Positions 17,143 through 25,896 are shown, numbered from the stretch's first letter. The stretch: DNA of 43,021 nt from an uncultured Lachnospiraceae bacterium (GCA_902796595.1 CADBPM010000013.1:1-43021); one strand, 5' to 3'. The notes: generated by a model not told the origin, from the sequence alone. Program-made: numbers and translations.

Positions 17143-17346
17143 ATGAAAAAAGGCAAAGTCTTGCTGATAGTTGGAATTATTATTATTCTTATAGCACCAT
17201 TTTTCCCAAAACCACTTATTGATTTTTTTTACAATACAGGGTGGACGGAAATAACAGTGCATGGAATAGTTCCATCAGTAGTAATTTCGGGGATTTTAAT
17301 AGCAATAACAGGTATAGTCCTTATTGGAAGGGAGAATAAAGTATGA
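17143..17346 (+). CDS. Small two-helix membrane protein, unknown function
   Basis: The 67-residue protein has two transmembrane segments (about residues 4-22 and 43-61) separated by a short loop with FFPKPLIDFFYNTGWTE. The start at 17143 has TGGAGGTG 5 nt upstream; earlier in-frame ATGs lack such a site. Its stop overlaps the next start (ATGA), so the two are translationally coupled. I do not recognise a family. Confidence 0.65.
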   Translation: MKKGKVLLIVGIIIILIAPFFPKPLIDFFYNTGWTEITVHGIVPSVVISGILIAITGIVLIGRENKV

Positions 17347-17981
17347 AAAGAATTGGTGTGTTTCTTTGAGTTACTATGGTTGTTTGTGTTGCTCTTCATC
17401 AGAACGATTATGCCAATACTATGGATGGGGAGAATGTAACAGTCAACGCTATCACTGCAAACGGCGAGCAGGTGAATTATAGTCAGGAAATGACGTCTGA
17501 AGAGATAATTTCCATGTTCGCTGAAGAAAATAATGTTTCTTTAGATAAGGCAAGACAAGAACTATTTGGACGGATGAAGTTAAGGACTAATAGTTTAACA
17601 GCAACTTCGTACAGAGAGCTTACTGTAGTTTTAAACGTTACGCCTGAATATAAACCAACATTACGTTTTTATTGTAGCGTTTCACAAGGGGGAAATTATT
17701 GGGGGATTTTAGATATCCTTTCGGTTCAGCTTGATTGCAATTATCGAGGAACAGCTAAACAATTTTCTGGTAATGTTGAAGCCCATCTACTCAGTGCATA
17801 TCAGATACTATATATAGTAAACGGAACTTTCTATCATTACGGGACAACAACTGTGACTTCTTCAGTTAGTTCATCCGTAAATGCTGGGGTTGCATCTGCA
17901 ACTTATAATGTATCAGAGGAGAGCAGCAGTTATTACTATAAATATTACTATTATTCGGATTCTATAAGTTTTCAGAAGTAA
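17343..17981 (+). pseudogene. Secreted protein gene with an in-frame TGA in its signal peptide
   Basis: A good ribosome binding site (GGAAGGGAG) and an ATGA overlap point to the start at 17343, which reads MKRIGVFL, then TGA at 17367-17369, then VTMVVCVAL in the same frame. Joined, this is an ordinary signal peptide, so codon 9 was probably TTA, TGG or similar. The rest of the frame is intact for 200 residues: a short helix near residue 45, a beta-rich middle and a Ser/Tyr-rich end with two Tyr/Lys clusters. Re-initiation at ATG 17376 would leave a truncated hydrophobic segment without a ribosome binding site. Family not recognised. It may be a recent nonsense mutation or a sequencing error. 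Confidence 0.7.
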
Positions 17982-18049
17982 AGGTGATAACACGTAACAA
18001 AGATGTAAAAGTGCCTTGTACATTGTATATTAAAAAGATTTTATATAAG

Positions 18050-18082
18050 GGGGATGTCAGAAAATTCTGGCATCTCTTTTGT
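18050..18082 (+). terminator. Terminator after the secreted-protein gene
   Basis: GATGTCAGAA/TTCTGGCATC with a 2-nt apparent loop, then TCTTTTG. The stretch 17982-18377 contains this hairpin and the next one, but no gene that I can support. Confidence 0.7.
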
Positions 18083-18194
18083 ATTTAATATATTACCAAT
18101 ATAGATGAGATGAAAACCATTCATAAAGGCATGAGATGGAGAGCATATTGAATTTTTAATAAAAATATTTAAAACTGAATATCAATATGTGTTT

Positions 18195-18222
18195 GGGCAG
18201 ATTTTTAAAATCTGCCCTTTTT
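18195..18222. terminator. Terminator-like hairpin
   Basis: GGGCAGATTTT/AAAATCTGCCC followed by TTTTT. It could serve as a second plus-strand stop or as a distal terminator for the minus-strand arsR gene. Confidence 0.7.
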
Positions 18223-18377
18223 AAATTCGTTTACAAAGTATTTATTGCTGACTTTTTGGTGCTTTGCCCTTACTGTCACAAAATACTCAAAATAAGTAGA
18301 AATCATAGTTGAAAAGTACCTGTTTTGGGTATATCCATACAAAAATGTGGGGCAGGATTTTGTTTTAGATGCAAATA

Positions 18378-18758
18378 TCAGTTTTCTTCGGGGCAGGTTA
18401 TTTCAACCACATCTTCTATAATGCGATGCAGGGCTTGGGGCAGTGTGTCGGGTGAAGCTGTGTAGTAGACTTCCTTTCCGCGTCTTTCTGAAATGATAAG
18501 TCCGGCGCTTTTTAAAAATTTAAGGTGATGTGAGACGGCAGGACTTGTCATGCCTGTTATGAAGGCAATGTTGCTTACGCATTCGGTGCAATGGCATAAA
18601 AGCCAGAAAATACGGCAACGGCTTGGGTCACCTAAGAGACGGAAGACATCCGCCACTGTTGCAAAGCTTTCTTTATCGGGCATTTCATCTAGTACGTGGC
18701 AGTGCATTTCACCATGTTTATGAGGTAGTTCTGATTCTTCTATATGAGTAAACGCCAT
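18378..18758 (-). CDS. ArsR/SmtB-family metal-sensing repressor
   Basis: The 126-residue winged-helix repressor has an N-terminal His/Cys-rich arm (HKHGEMHCH, about residues 12-20) and a cysteine cluster CHCTEC at the DNA-contact region (equivalent to the ELCVCDL metal site of ArsR/CadC). The recognition helix is MTSPAVSHHLKFLKSAGLI. Start 18758 is preceded by AAGGAGG; an upstream in-frame ATG at 18809 has no such site. It is divergent from the HMA protein/P1B ATPase pair and presumably represses it until Zn, Cd or Pb binds. Confidence 0.9.
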   Translation of the reverse strand: MAFTHIEESELPHKHGEMHCHVLDEMPDKESFATVADVFRLLGDPSRCRIFWLLCHCTECVSNIAFITGMTSPAVSHHLKFLKSAGLIISERRGKEVYYTASPDTLPQALHRIIEDVVEITCPEEN

Positions 18759-18780
18759 GTGGCACCTCCTTTTTTCTTTA

Positions 18781-18809
18781 AGTATAGCAAAGGAAAAAAA
18801 ACATTGCAA
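18781..18809 (-). promoter_or_regulatory. Promoter of the arsR gene
   Basis: On the minus strand: TTGCAA (complement at 18804-18809), 17-bp spacer, TATACT (complement at 18781-18786). The leader is very short, with AAGGAGG inside it. Confidence 0.65.
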
Positions 18810-18826
18810 AACATTTCAAAAAAGTG

Positions 18827-18890
18827 TTGACGATGGGATGAAAGTGTAGTAATATCAAATTAGTAAAACAATTAAACAATCGTTTAATTG
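18827..18890 (+). promoter_or_regulatory. Promoter and ArsR-type operator of the metal-efflux operon
   Basis: TTGACG (18827-18832), 17-bp spacer, TAATAT (18850-18855). The perfect inverted repeat CAATTAAAC-AATC-GTTTAATTG at 18869-18890 lies just past the expected start site, the usual place for an ArsR/SmtB operator. Confidence 0.8.
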
Positions 18891-18945
18891 AAATTAAAAC
18901 AAAGACGAGAAGTCAGTCCTAAGAGGACAGAAAGAGAGTTTTATT

Positions 18946-19164
18946 ATGAAAAAAACATACGATATCGAAGTTGATTGCGCTAACTGTGCTGCAAAGATGG
19001 AAGAAGCCGCAAAGAAGACGGCTGGCGTCAAGGATGCTTCGGTTAATTTTATGATGCTTAAGATGAGCGTTGAATTTGAAGATGGCGTTGATGCAAAGGC
19101 AGTTATGAAGGAAGTTTTAAAGAACTGCCGCAAGGTAGAGGATGAATGTGAGATAGCTTTATGA
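18946..19164 (+). CDS. Stand-alone heavy-metal-associated (HMA) domain protein
   Basis: The 72-residue ferredoxin-like HMA domain has the metal-binding pair in VDCANCAAKMEE (Cys11, Cys14). It corresponds to the N-terminal metal-binding domain normally fused to P1B-type ATPases. Here it is a separate gene whose TGA overlaps the ATPase start (ATGA), so equal translation is likely. It probably delivers or senses Zn/Cd for the pump, inferred from family and position. Confidence 0.88.
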   Translation: MKKTYDIEVDCANCAAKMEEAAKKTAGVKDASVNFMMLKMSVEFEDGVDAKAVMKEVLKNCRKVEDECEIAL

Positions 19165-21056
19165 CAAAGAAACAAAAGAAAAATCTTATAAGGATAATTG
19201 TTTCCTTTATAATGCTTGTGGTACTGCATTTTATTCCGGTTACTGGACCTGTAAGGTTTTGCCTGTATATGATCCCATACCTTGTAGTGGGATATGATAT
19301 TTTGAAAAAGGCAGTAAAGGGAGTTATAAACAGGCAGCCATTTGACGAATGTTTTCTTATGGTGGTTGCCACAATAGGTGCCATTATACTCGCATTATAT
19401 AAGGAAGCGCATGGCGAGGCGGGAGATTACGTTGAGGCTGTCGCTGTTATGCTTTTTTATCAGGTGGGTGAGTGGTTCCAGAGCTATGCAGTCGGCAGAA
19501 GCCGCAAGAATATAGCGGCTCTTATGGATATAAGACCTGATTATGCCAATATTGAGCAGGACGGCAAGCTTGTAAAGGTGGATCCTGATGAAGTGGCGAT
19601 TGGTTCTGTGATAGTTGTAAATCCAGGTGAAAAGGTTCCTATAGACGGTATTGTGCTTGAAGGCGAATCTTCACTTGATACAAGTGCTCTTACGGGAGAG
19701 AGTGTGCCGAGAACTGTCCGCGCGGGCGACGAGATAATCTCTGGTTCGATAAGCCTTAATGGAGTGCTGAAAATCACTACGAGCAAGGAATTCGGCGAAT
19801 CTACTGTATCAAAGATACTTGACCTTGTGTCGAATGCTAGTTCCAGAAAGTCGAGATCAGAGGACTTTATCACAAAATTTGCAAGGGTATATACACCGGC
19901 AGTTGTATTTTCAGCTATAGCCCTTGCACTTATTCCTCCGATCGTAAGGTTGGTCATGGGAATTGCCCCTCTTTGGGGAACATGGGCTTACAGAGCGCTT
20001 ACTTTTCTTGTAATCAGTTGTCCTTGTGCTTTGGTTGTAAGTATACCGCTTTCATTTTTTGCAGGTCTTGGCGGAGCTAGCCGCGCCGGAGTGCTTGTGA
20101 AGGGGTCAAATTATCTTGAAGCTCTTGCAAAGGTAAGGACTGTGATGTTTGACAAGACCGGAACGCTTACTCAGGGAGTTTTTGAGGTTGCAGGCATTCA
20201 TCATGCGACTATAAATGAAGATGAACTTCTTAAGTATGCGGCCTTTGCAGAAAGTGCAAGCTCACATCCTATCGCACACAGTCTTATAAAGGCTTACGGG
20301 CTTGAAATTGACAGGAGCAAGGTTTCTGATATTAAGGAAATAAGCGGTAGGGGTGTCAGGGCAGTTGTTTTTGGTAAAAATGTTGCAGCCGGCAACGACA
20401 AGCTTATGGCTGACATTGGAATAGATGCGATAAGCTGTCATGGCGTGGGCACAGTAGTGCATGTTGCCATAGATGGCAAGTATGCAGGACATATCCTTAT
20501 TGCTGATGTTGTTAAGGTTCATTCTGCCGAGGCGATTAAGAGTCTTCACAGAGTCGGGATAAAGAGAACGGTGATGCTTACCGGTGATTCAAAGAGGGTC
20601 GGCGAGGCTGTCGCCGGTGAACTTGGAATAAGTGAGGCTTATACGGAGCTTCTTCCTGCAGACAAGGTAGCGAAGGTTGAGAGCGAGATAGCAAAGAAAA
20701 ACGGGAATGTTGCCTTTGTAGGTGATGGTATAAATGATGCACCCGTGCTTTCGAGAGCTGATGTGGGTATTGCCATGGGAGCTATGGGAAGTGATGCCGC
20801 GATAGAGGCGGCTGATGTGGTACTTATGGATGATGACCCGCTGAAGATTGCAGGAGCTATTAGGATTGCCAGAAAAAGCATGGGAATAGTATATGAAAAT
20901 ATTTATTTTGCTATAGGCATAAAGCTTTTGTGTCTTGTTATCAGTGCGGTTGGTATAGGCAATATGTGGCTTGCCATATTTGCAGATACCGGAGTTCTTA
21001 TAATCTGTGTTATAAATGCTATAAGAGCACTATTTATCAATAAGAGACAGAATTAG
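19161..21056 (+). CDS. P1B-type Zn2+/Cd2+/Pb2+-exporting ATPase
   Basis: The 631-residue metal pump shows TGES in the actuator domain (about residue 178), the CPC motif in the sixth membrane helix (ISCPCALVVS), the phosphorylation motif DKTGTLT (about residue 332) and GDGINDAPVL. Zn/Cd (P1B-2) specificity is suggested by K in GIKLLCLVISAVG and the DTG of the last helix. There is no fused N-terminal HMA domain; it is supplied by the overlapping upstream gene. The divergent ArsR-type repressor and operator fit metal-inducible resistance. Could be called cadA or zntA; the exact metal is not provable here. Confidence 0.94.
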   Translation: MTKKQKKNLIRIIVSFIMLVVLHFIPVTGPVRFCLYMIPYLVVGYDILKKAVKGVINRQPFDECFLMVVATIGAIILALYKEAHGEAGDYVEAVAVMLFYQVGEWFQSYAVGRSRKNIAALMDIRPDYANIEQDGKLVKVDPDEVAIGSVIVVNPGEKVPIDGIVLEGESSLDTSALTGESVPRTVRAGDEIISGSISLNGVLKITTSKEFGESTVSKILDLVSNASSRKSRSEDFITKFARVYTPAVVFSAIALALIPPIVRLVMGIAPLWGTWAYRALTFLVISCPCALVVSIPLSFFAGLGGASRAGVLVKGSNYLEALAKVRTVMFDKTGTLTQGVFEVAGIHHATINEDELLKYAAFAESASSHPIAHSLIKAYGLEIDRSKVSDIKEISGRGVRAVVFGKNVAAGNDKLMADIGIDAISCHGVGTVVHVAIDGKYAGHILIADVVKVHSAEAIKSLHRVGIKRTVMLTGDSKRVGEAVAGELGISEAYTELLPADKVAKVESEIAKKNGNVAFVGDGINDAPVLSRADVGIAMGAMGSDAAIEAADVVLMDDDPLKIAGAIRIARKSMGIVYENIYFAIGIKLLCLVISAVGIGNMWLAIFADTGVLIICVINAIRALFINKRQN

Positions 21057-21065
21057 TATAAAAAT

Positions 21066-21106
21066 ATAGCCCTATGCATTCATTTGTGATGCATAGAGCT
21101 TTTTAT
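21066..21106 (+). terminator. Terminator of the metal-efflux operon
   Basis: AGCCCTATGCAT/ATGCATAGAGCT stem followed by TTTTTAT. Confidence 0.82.
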
Positions 21107-21108
21107 TT

Positions 21109-21141
21109 AGTGTATTATTAGACAAAGTCCGATAATACACT
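21109..21141. repeat. Perfect inverted repeat of unknown role
   Basis: AGTGTATTAT-N13-ATAATACACT with 10-bp arms. No T run on either side, so it is not a standard terminator. It lies next to a small hairpin AACGG/CCGTT with a T run (21173-21194). Confidence 0.45.
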
Positions 21142-21185
21142 CTGTCGGTCACTGCGAGAGTGATAAAACATGAACGGCTAGTCCG

Positions 21186-21296
21186 TTATTTTTTCTTTTT
21201 GGCATTTTTCCTTGCAAGAGCTGCAAGCTGTGAAGCCATTTTTTTCTGTTCTGCTTCATTTCTGCTTTTCTTTTTACCTAATTTACTCATTATCAT
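21186..21296 (-). CDS. Possible 36-residue highly basic protein
   Basis: Reads MIMSKLGKKKSRNEAEQ followed by a short amphipathic stretch and ends in a Lys-rich tail (KNAKKKK). AAGG sits 5 nt before the first ATG; an internal ATG at 21290 is an alternative start. Composition recalls small nucleic-acid- or ribosome-binding peptides, but no family is recognised. A GC-rich inverted repeat GCAGGCA/TGCCTGC (21309-21340) lies just upstream and may be a leader hairpin. The complementary plus-strand frame is a shadow. Confidence 0.4.
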   Translation of the reverse strand: MIMSKLGKKKSRNEAEQKKMASQLAALARKNAKKKK

Positions 21297-21534
21297 TTAT
21301 ACCTTGTCGCAGGCAGGGTGCTTACCGGTGTCGTGCCTGCAGCGGTACCGGCATAAGTTTAAAGCTCTTTTTTGAAAATAATTTATAACGATAAGTCTGT
21401 ATAGAAAGCAACAGTATTAAATATAGCCCCTTTTGGGGGAAAGTGCAAGTGGAATTATTCTGAAATTATTGAAAATAGTTGAAATGATGATAAGAGATTA
21501 TAAAATAATGTGGATACTTTTAAGATAATCTTTA

Positions 21535-21594
21535 TTTACAATATGAGCGATAAGTGTTAAGCTTCAATTAGCACTCTAATAGTGACAGTGCTAA
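21535..21594 (+). promoter_or_regulatory. CIRCE element (HrcA operator) with weak promoter before ftsH
   Basis: TTAGCACTC-N9-CAGTGCTAA at 21568-21594 matches the CIRCE consensus TTAGCACTC-N9-GAGTGCTAA at 17 of 18 arm positions. A possible promoter, TTTACA (21535-21540) with TAAGCT (21558-21563), puts the element at the transcript start. The -10 box is poor, so the promoter call is tentative; the CIRCE call is strong. Confidence 0.88.
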
Positions 21595-21617
21595 CAAGAG
21601 AGAAAGAAGGTGGAAAT

Positions 21618-23492
21618 ATGGTGAATAAAAAGGAACCTAAGGATCAGAGAAAGCCGCTGGTTGTATTTTACATAGTTGCGCTTGCTGTCCTTGTAATATT
21701 CAATGTATTTGTAGTGCCTTTTGCGGCAAGCAGGAGCATTGAGGAGGTTGATTACGGAACTTTTATGACGGATACCGAGAGCGGTAAGATCGATGAGGTT
21801 CAGATCACAACAAGCAAGATTCTTTTTAAACTTAAGGATTCTGACAAGATTTATAAGACTGGTCTTATGAATGATACCGGGCTTGTAGACAGGCTTCATT
21901 CTTCCGGGGTTAAGTTTTCAAGCCAGATAATAGAGCAGTCATCGCCTTTTGCGGATTTTCTTTTTACATGGGTGGTGCCTATCGGTATTTTTGCATTAGT
22001 TGGATATTTTCTTAATAGGCAGATGCAGAAGGCTCTTGGGGATTCATCCATGATGTTTGGTGGAAACGGCGGACTTGGCAATTTCGGCGGCGTCGGCAAA
22101 AGCAATGCGAGAGTTTATGTCAAAAGTTCGGATGGCATAAAATTTAAGGATGTAGCTGGCGAAGAGGAAGCGAAAGACAACCTTAAAGAGATAGTAAATT
22201 ATCTACATGACCCGAACCAGTACAGGGAAATCGGAGCTTCTATGCCGAAGGGCGTTTTGCTTGTAGGCCCTCCAGGAACAGGTAAGACTATGCTTGCAAA
22301 GGCAGTTGCAGGTGAGGCGAATGTACCATTCTTTTCAATGTCAGGTTCTGAATTTGTTGAAATGTTTGTCGGGATGGGGGCTTCAAAGGTACGTGATCTT
22401 TTTAGGCAGGCAAAGGAAAAGGCTCCTTGTATTGTTTTTATAGATGAAATTGATGCAATAGGAAAGAAGCGTGATAATTCTCTTTCTACAAATGATGAGC
22501 GTGAACAGACCTTGAATCAGTTGCTTACCGAGATGGACGGTTTTGAGGGCAACAGCGGAGTTATAATCCTTGCCGCAACCAACAGACCTGAGTCACTGGA
22601 TCCTGCGCTTACAAGACCTGGTCGTTTTGACAGAAGAGTTCCAGTTGAGCTTCCGGATCTTAAGGGACGTGAGGATATTTTGAGGGTTCATGCAAGGAAG
22701 ATAAAGCTTTCCGACAGCATTGATTTCAACAAGGTTGCAAGGATGGCAGCAGGTGCTTCCGGTGCAGAACTTGCCAATATTGTTAATGAGGCGGCTCTTA
22801 GGGCTGTGAGGGATAACAGGAAATTTGCAACGCAGTCTGATCTTGAAGAGAGTATTGAGGTTGTTATCGCAGGCTATCAGAAGAAAAATGCGATTCTTTC
22901 AAGCAAGGAAAAGCTTATTGTTTCTTATCATGAGGTCGGACATGCCCTTGTTGCCGCAAAGCAGAACCACACGGCTCCTGTGCAGAAGATAACTATAATT
23001 CCTCGTACTTCCGGTGCTCTTGGATATACAATGCAGGTTGAAAAAGAGGGAAACCACTACCTTATGAGCAAGGACGAACTTATGGCAGAGATTGCAACTC
23101 TTACAGGCGGTCGTGCCGCTGAAGAAGTTGAGTTTGGCAGTATTTCAACCGGCGCTTCCAATGATATTGAAAAGGCTACGAAGCTTGCAAGGCAGATGAT
23201 CACAAGGTACGGTATGAGCGACGAATTTGGAATGGTAGCTCTTGAAAATGTAACAAATCAGTATCTTGGCGGTGATTCAACTCTTGCATGCTCACCGGAA
23301 ACTCAGACAAAGATTGATAATGAAGTTGTTGCTCTCGTTGAAAAACAGCATGAGAAGGCTGTGCAGATATTGCGTGAAAATAAATCAAAGCTTGACGAAA
23401 TTGCAAAATATCTTTATGAAAAAGAAACGATTACAGGTGAAGAATTTATGAATATTCTGGATAAAAAACCTGAGCTTGAAACAAAAGAATAG
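21618..23492 (+). CDS. ftsH: ATP-dependent membrane zinc metalloprotease FtsH
   Basis: Membrane-bound AAA protease degrading misfolded and regulatory proteins. The 624-residue protein has two transmembrane segments (about residues 13-35 and 112-132) flanking the extracytoplasmic domain. The AAA module follows with Walker A GPPGTGKT (217-224), Walker B IVFIDEID and the SRH ([20 protein letters not shown]). The M41 peptidase domain has H438-E-V-G-H442. The start is 21618 (AAGAAGGTGG upstream), not the earlier in-frame codon inside the CIRCE region. HrcA heat-shock control is implied by the CIRCE element. PrsW-family and DUF6472 genes follow at short distance. Confidence 0.97.
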   Translation: MVNKKEPKDQRKPLVVFYIVALAVLVIFNVFVVPFAASRSIEEVDYGTFMTDTESGKIDEVQITTSKILFKLKDSDKIYKTGLMNDTGLVDRLHSSGVKFSSQIIEQSSPFADFLFTWVVPIGIFALVGYFLNRQMQKALGDSSMMFGGNGGLGNFGGVGKSNARVYVKSSDGIKFKDVAGEEEAKDNLKEIVNYLHDPNQYREIGASMPKGVLLVGPPGTGKTMLAKAVAGEANVPFFSMSGSEFVEMFVGMGASKVRDLFRQAKEKAPCIVFIDEIDAIGKKRDNSLSTNDEREQTLNQLLTEMDGFEGNSGVIILAATNRPESLDPALTRPGRFDRRVPVELPDLKGREDILRVHARKIKLSDSIDFNKVARMAAGASGAELANIVNEAALRAVRDNRKFATQSDLEESIEVVIAGYQKKNAILSSKEKLIVSYHEVGHALVAAKQNHTAPVQKITIIPRTSGALGYTMQVEKEGNHYLMSKDELMAEIATLTGGRAAEEVEFGSISTGASNDIEKATKLARQMITRYGMSDEFGMVALENVTNQYLGGDSTLACSPETQTKIDNEVVALVEKQHEKAVQILRENKSKLDEIAKYLYEKETITGEEFMNILDKKPELETKE

Positions 23493-23503
23493 GAGGTGAA
23501 ATA

Positions 23504-24232
23504 ATGTTCCCATTTTTTATACTTTCAACAACAAGCATGATTTTTTGGATTTATATTCTTGTAGCAATTGTACCAGCATTATTTCTTTTGAGATATATTT
23601 ATAAGCAGGATGCTATTGAACACGAACCTTTAGGCCTTATAATTAAGCTTTTAATTCAGGGAGTTTTAGCGGGGCTTGGTGCAATAGTACTTGAAAAAAT
23701 TGGAGGCTTCATCCTTCCTGCTTTTGCAGAAGAGGGAACAGCAACTTATACTATATTTTTTGCTTTTCTTGTGGTGGCAGCAGCGGAAGAGGGCATGAAA
23801 CTCGTGCTTATGAAAAGGACTACATGGAAAGATCCAAACTTCAATTTTCGTTTTGATGGTATTGTTTATAGTGCGAGCGTTTCGCTCGGATTTGCGGCAT
23901 TCGAAAATATAGGATATGTTTTTAGTTATGGGCTTTCTGTTGCTGGTCCAAGAGCACTGTTCGCAATTCCAGCTCATTTGGGCTTTTCGATTTTTATGGG
24001 ATATTTTTATGGAAGAGCTAAGCTATGTGATAATATCGGTGATGAAGTAAGAAAAAAGAGAAATATGACAGCGGCTTATGTTTCTGCTGTTTTTCTTCAT
24101 GGCTTTTATGATTCGTGTGCTATGATCAGTTCTACATTATCAAATGTAATGTTCTATATTTTTGTTGCAGTAATGTATGTTATAGTTATAAAATTGATAA
24201 AGAAAGAGGCAGCGACTGACAGAGCGATTTGA
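23504..24232 (+). CDS. PrsW-family intramembrane metalloprotease
   Basis: The 242-residue polytopic membrane protein has about seven hydrophobic segments. The family's active-site motifs are all seen: E95-E96-G-M-K99, FENIGYVFSYG around residue 134, H158 in IPAHLGFSIFMGYFYG and H199 in LHGFYD. PrsW cleaves anti-sigma factors in Bacillus; many homologues have unknown targets. AGGAGGTG sits before the ATG, 11 nt after the ftsH stop, so the two membrane proteases are probably one stress-linked transcript. Confidence 0.9.
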   Translation: MFPFFILSTTSMIFWIYILVAIVPALFLLRYIYKQDAIEHEPLGLIIKLLIQGVLAGLGAIVLEKIGGFILPAFAEEGTATYTIFFAFLVVAAAEEGMKLVLMKRTTWKDPNFNFRFDGIVYSASVSLGFAAFENIGYVFSYGLSVAGPRALFAIPAHLGFSIFMGYFYGRAKLCDNIGDEVRKKRNMTAAYVSAVFLHGFYDSCAMISSTLSNVMFYIFVAVMYVIVIKLIKKEAATDRAI

Positions 24233-24250
24233 GAAAATAAGAGGTTTATT

Positions 24251-24436
24251 ATGGTAAATGATTTTCCTTGTGAAAGCTGTAATAATTATGTTTACGATGA
24301 AGAGGAAGAGGCGTATTTTTGTGAGCAGGATATGGATGAGGACGATTACGGAAGGTTGATATCCTCTGAAAGAAAAACCTGTCCGTTTTATAGGAACGGT
24401 GATGAATATAAGGTGGTACGCCATCAGGCTTTTTAA
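24251..24436 (+). CDS. DUF6472-like small acidic cysteine protein
   Basis: The 61-residue protein has CESC near the N-terminus (Cys7, Cys10), a glutamate/aspartate-rich centre, further cysteines at FCEQD and TCPFY, and the ending DEYKVVRHQ. This matches the DUF6472 pattern as I know it from Lachnospiraceae. Probably a small zinc-binding protein. It follows the PrsW gene by 18 nt with AAGAGG upstream and is last in the ftsH transcript. Function unknown. Confidence 0.75.
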   Translation: MVNDFPCESCNNYVYDEEEEAYFCEQDMDEDDYGRLISSERKTCPFYRNGDEYKVVRHQAF

Positions 24437-24467
24437 GTCGGTCAGATTGAAATTTATCTTGTAAATA

Positions 24468-24508
24468 AAAACTCCTGTAGTTATAATTACTACAGGGGTT
24501 CTTTTAAG
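24468..24508 (+). terminator. Terminator of the ftsH operon
   Basis: AACTCCTGTAG/CTACAGGGGTT stem with AT-rich loop, then CTTTT. Confidence 0.82.
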
Positions 24509-24580
24509 TTTATGGGAAATTCATTTGGAGTTTCCATAAATCAAAATGTTCACCTAAAAATAAAGAGAAGGTAAAAAAAG

Positions 24581-25864
24581 ATGCTATTTAAAAAGAAGAA
24601 CGAGGCAGCACTTACGCCTCCTATGGGGTGGAACAGCTGGGACTGTTTTGCTGCAAATGTGACTGAAGAAGAGCTTCTTGCAAATGCAAGGGCTATGAAA
24701 GAAAAGCTTGCGCCATACGGATTTCAGTATGTTGTTTGCGATATCCAGTGGTCCGAGCCTCTTGCAGGAAGTGAAAATGTGGTTTACCGCGATTTTGCAG
24801 ATCTTAATATTGATGAGTATGGCAGACAGCTTCCGGCAGAGAACCGTTTTCCATCTTCGAAGGGTGGAGTCGGTTTTAAGAAGATTTCAGATGAAATACA
24901 TGCAATGGGGCTTAAATTTGGTATTCATATCATGAGGGGGATTCCAAGAAAAGCCGTTGAAAAGAATACAAAGGTGCTTGGTACCAAGGTTACAGCGAGG
25001 GCTGTTGCAGATCCATTTTCAATATGTCCATGGAACGGTGACATGTATGGAGTAAAAAACACACCTGAAGGGCAGGCTTATTATGACTCTATTTTTGAGC
25101 TTTATGCTTCATGGGGAGTTGATTTTGTAAAGGTTGATGATATAGCACATGAACACCTCTATCCGGACCACGCTTATGGTGAAAATGAGGTGCACATGAT
25201 CCGCAAGGCTATAGACAAGTCCGGAAGAAGTATGGTGCTTTCACTGTCACCGGGACCTGCTGTCATAGAAAAGGCATGGCCTATGGAGCGTGATGCAAAT
25301 ATGTGGCGCATAACAGATGATTTCTGGGATGATTGGAAACTTTTAAAGGCTATGTTTGAGCGTTGTGAAGTATGGCAGAGGCATGTGGGCGAGGGTTCAT
25401 GGCCTGATTGTGATATGCTTCCGCTTGGCCGCATAGGTACCGGATTCAGAGCAGGAAGGGACACTAATTTCACAAAAGATGAACAGAGAACTCTTATGAA
25501 TCTCTGGGGAATCTTCAGGTCTCCGCTTATTATGGGCGGCGATCTAAGAGAACTTGATGACTGGACACTTTCACTTCTTACCAATAAGGAAGTGCTTGAA
25601 GCTAATCAGCATGGGGCTGATCCGACTCAGCTTGAGAGGGATGACAGCCATGTTGTATGGACAAGTGAAGGAAATGATTGCAGGTTCCTTGCGATATTTA
25701 ATATTTCCGAGGAAGAAAAGGAGTTTCATTTCAACCTGAATGACCTTGAAATGGAAGTGCATAATGTTTGCGATATCTGGAATAACAGTGACGCTGTTAC
25801 AGCTGGAAATGAGCTTACAGTAAAGCTTGCTCCGCATGCTTCTGCAATGTATAAGGTCAGATAA
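24581..25864 (+). CDS. GH27 alpha-galactosidase, intracellular
   Basis: The 427-residue enzyme of clan D has TPPMGWNSWDCF at residues 12-23, the nucleophile in FVKVD186D and the acid/base Asp247 in WRITDDFWDDW. The C-terminal 80 residues form the usual beta-sandwich. There is no signal peptide, so it acts on imported galactosides (melibiose, raffinose-type or galactomannan fragments). AGAAGG precedes the ATG. It is separated from the ftsH operon by a terminator, but I see no clear promoter; an inverted repeat GGAAA/TTTCC lies at 24515-24535. Galactose released could go to GalT (5013). Confidence 0.92.
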   Translation: MLFKKKNEAALTPPMGWNSWDCFAANVTEEELLANARAMKEKLAPYGFQYVVCDIQWSEPLAGSENVVYRDFADLNIDEYGRQLPAENRFPSSKGGVGFKKISDEIHAMGLKFGIHIMRGIPRKAVEKNTKVLGTKVTARAVADPFSICPWNGDMYGVKNTPEGQAYYDSIFELYASWGVDFVKVDDIAHEHLYPDHAYGENEVHMIRKAIDKSGRSMVLSLSPGPAVIEKAWPMERDANMWRITDDFWDDWKLLKAMFERCEVWQRHVGEGSWPDCDMLPLGRIGTGFRAGRDTNFTKDEQRTLMNLWGIFRSPLIMGGDLRELDDWTLSLLTNKEVLEANQHGADPTQLERDDSHVVWTSEGNDCRFLAIFNISEEEKEFHFNLNDLEMEVHNVCDIWNNSDAVTAGNELTVKLAPHASAMYKVR

Positions 25865-25896
25865 ATCTAAAAATAGATTAAAGAAAGGTGCCGCTT

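Noticed and set aside
17367..17369. Selenocysteine or recoded TGA
   Set aside because: The codon lies in a signal-peptide core where Sec makes no sense, no SECIS-like hairpin was evident, and TGA is a normal stop elsewhere in the window.
21160..21375. 71-residue plus-strand frame rich in Phe/Leu
   Set aside because: It is the complement of the Lys-rich tiny ORF; poly-Phe comes from the A/T runs and there is no ribosome binding site.
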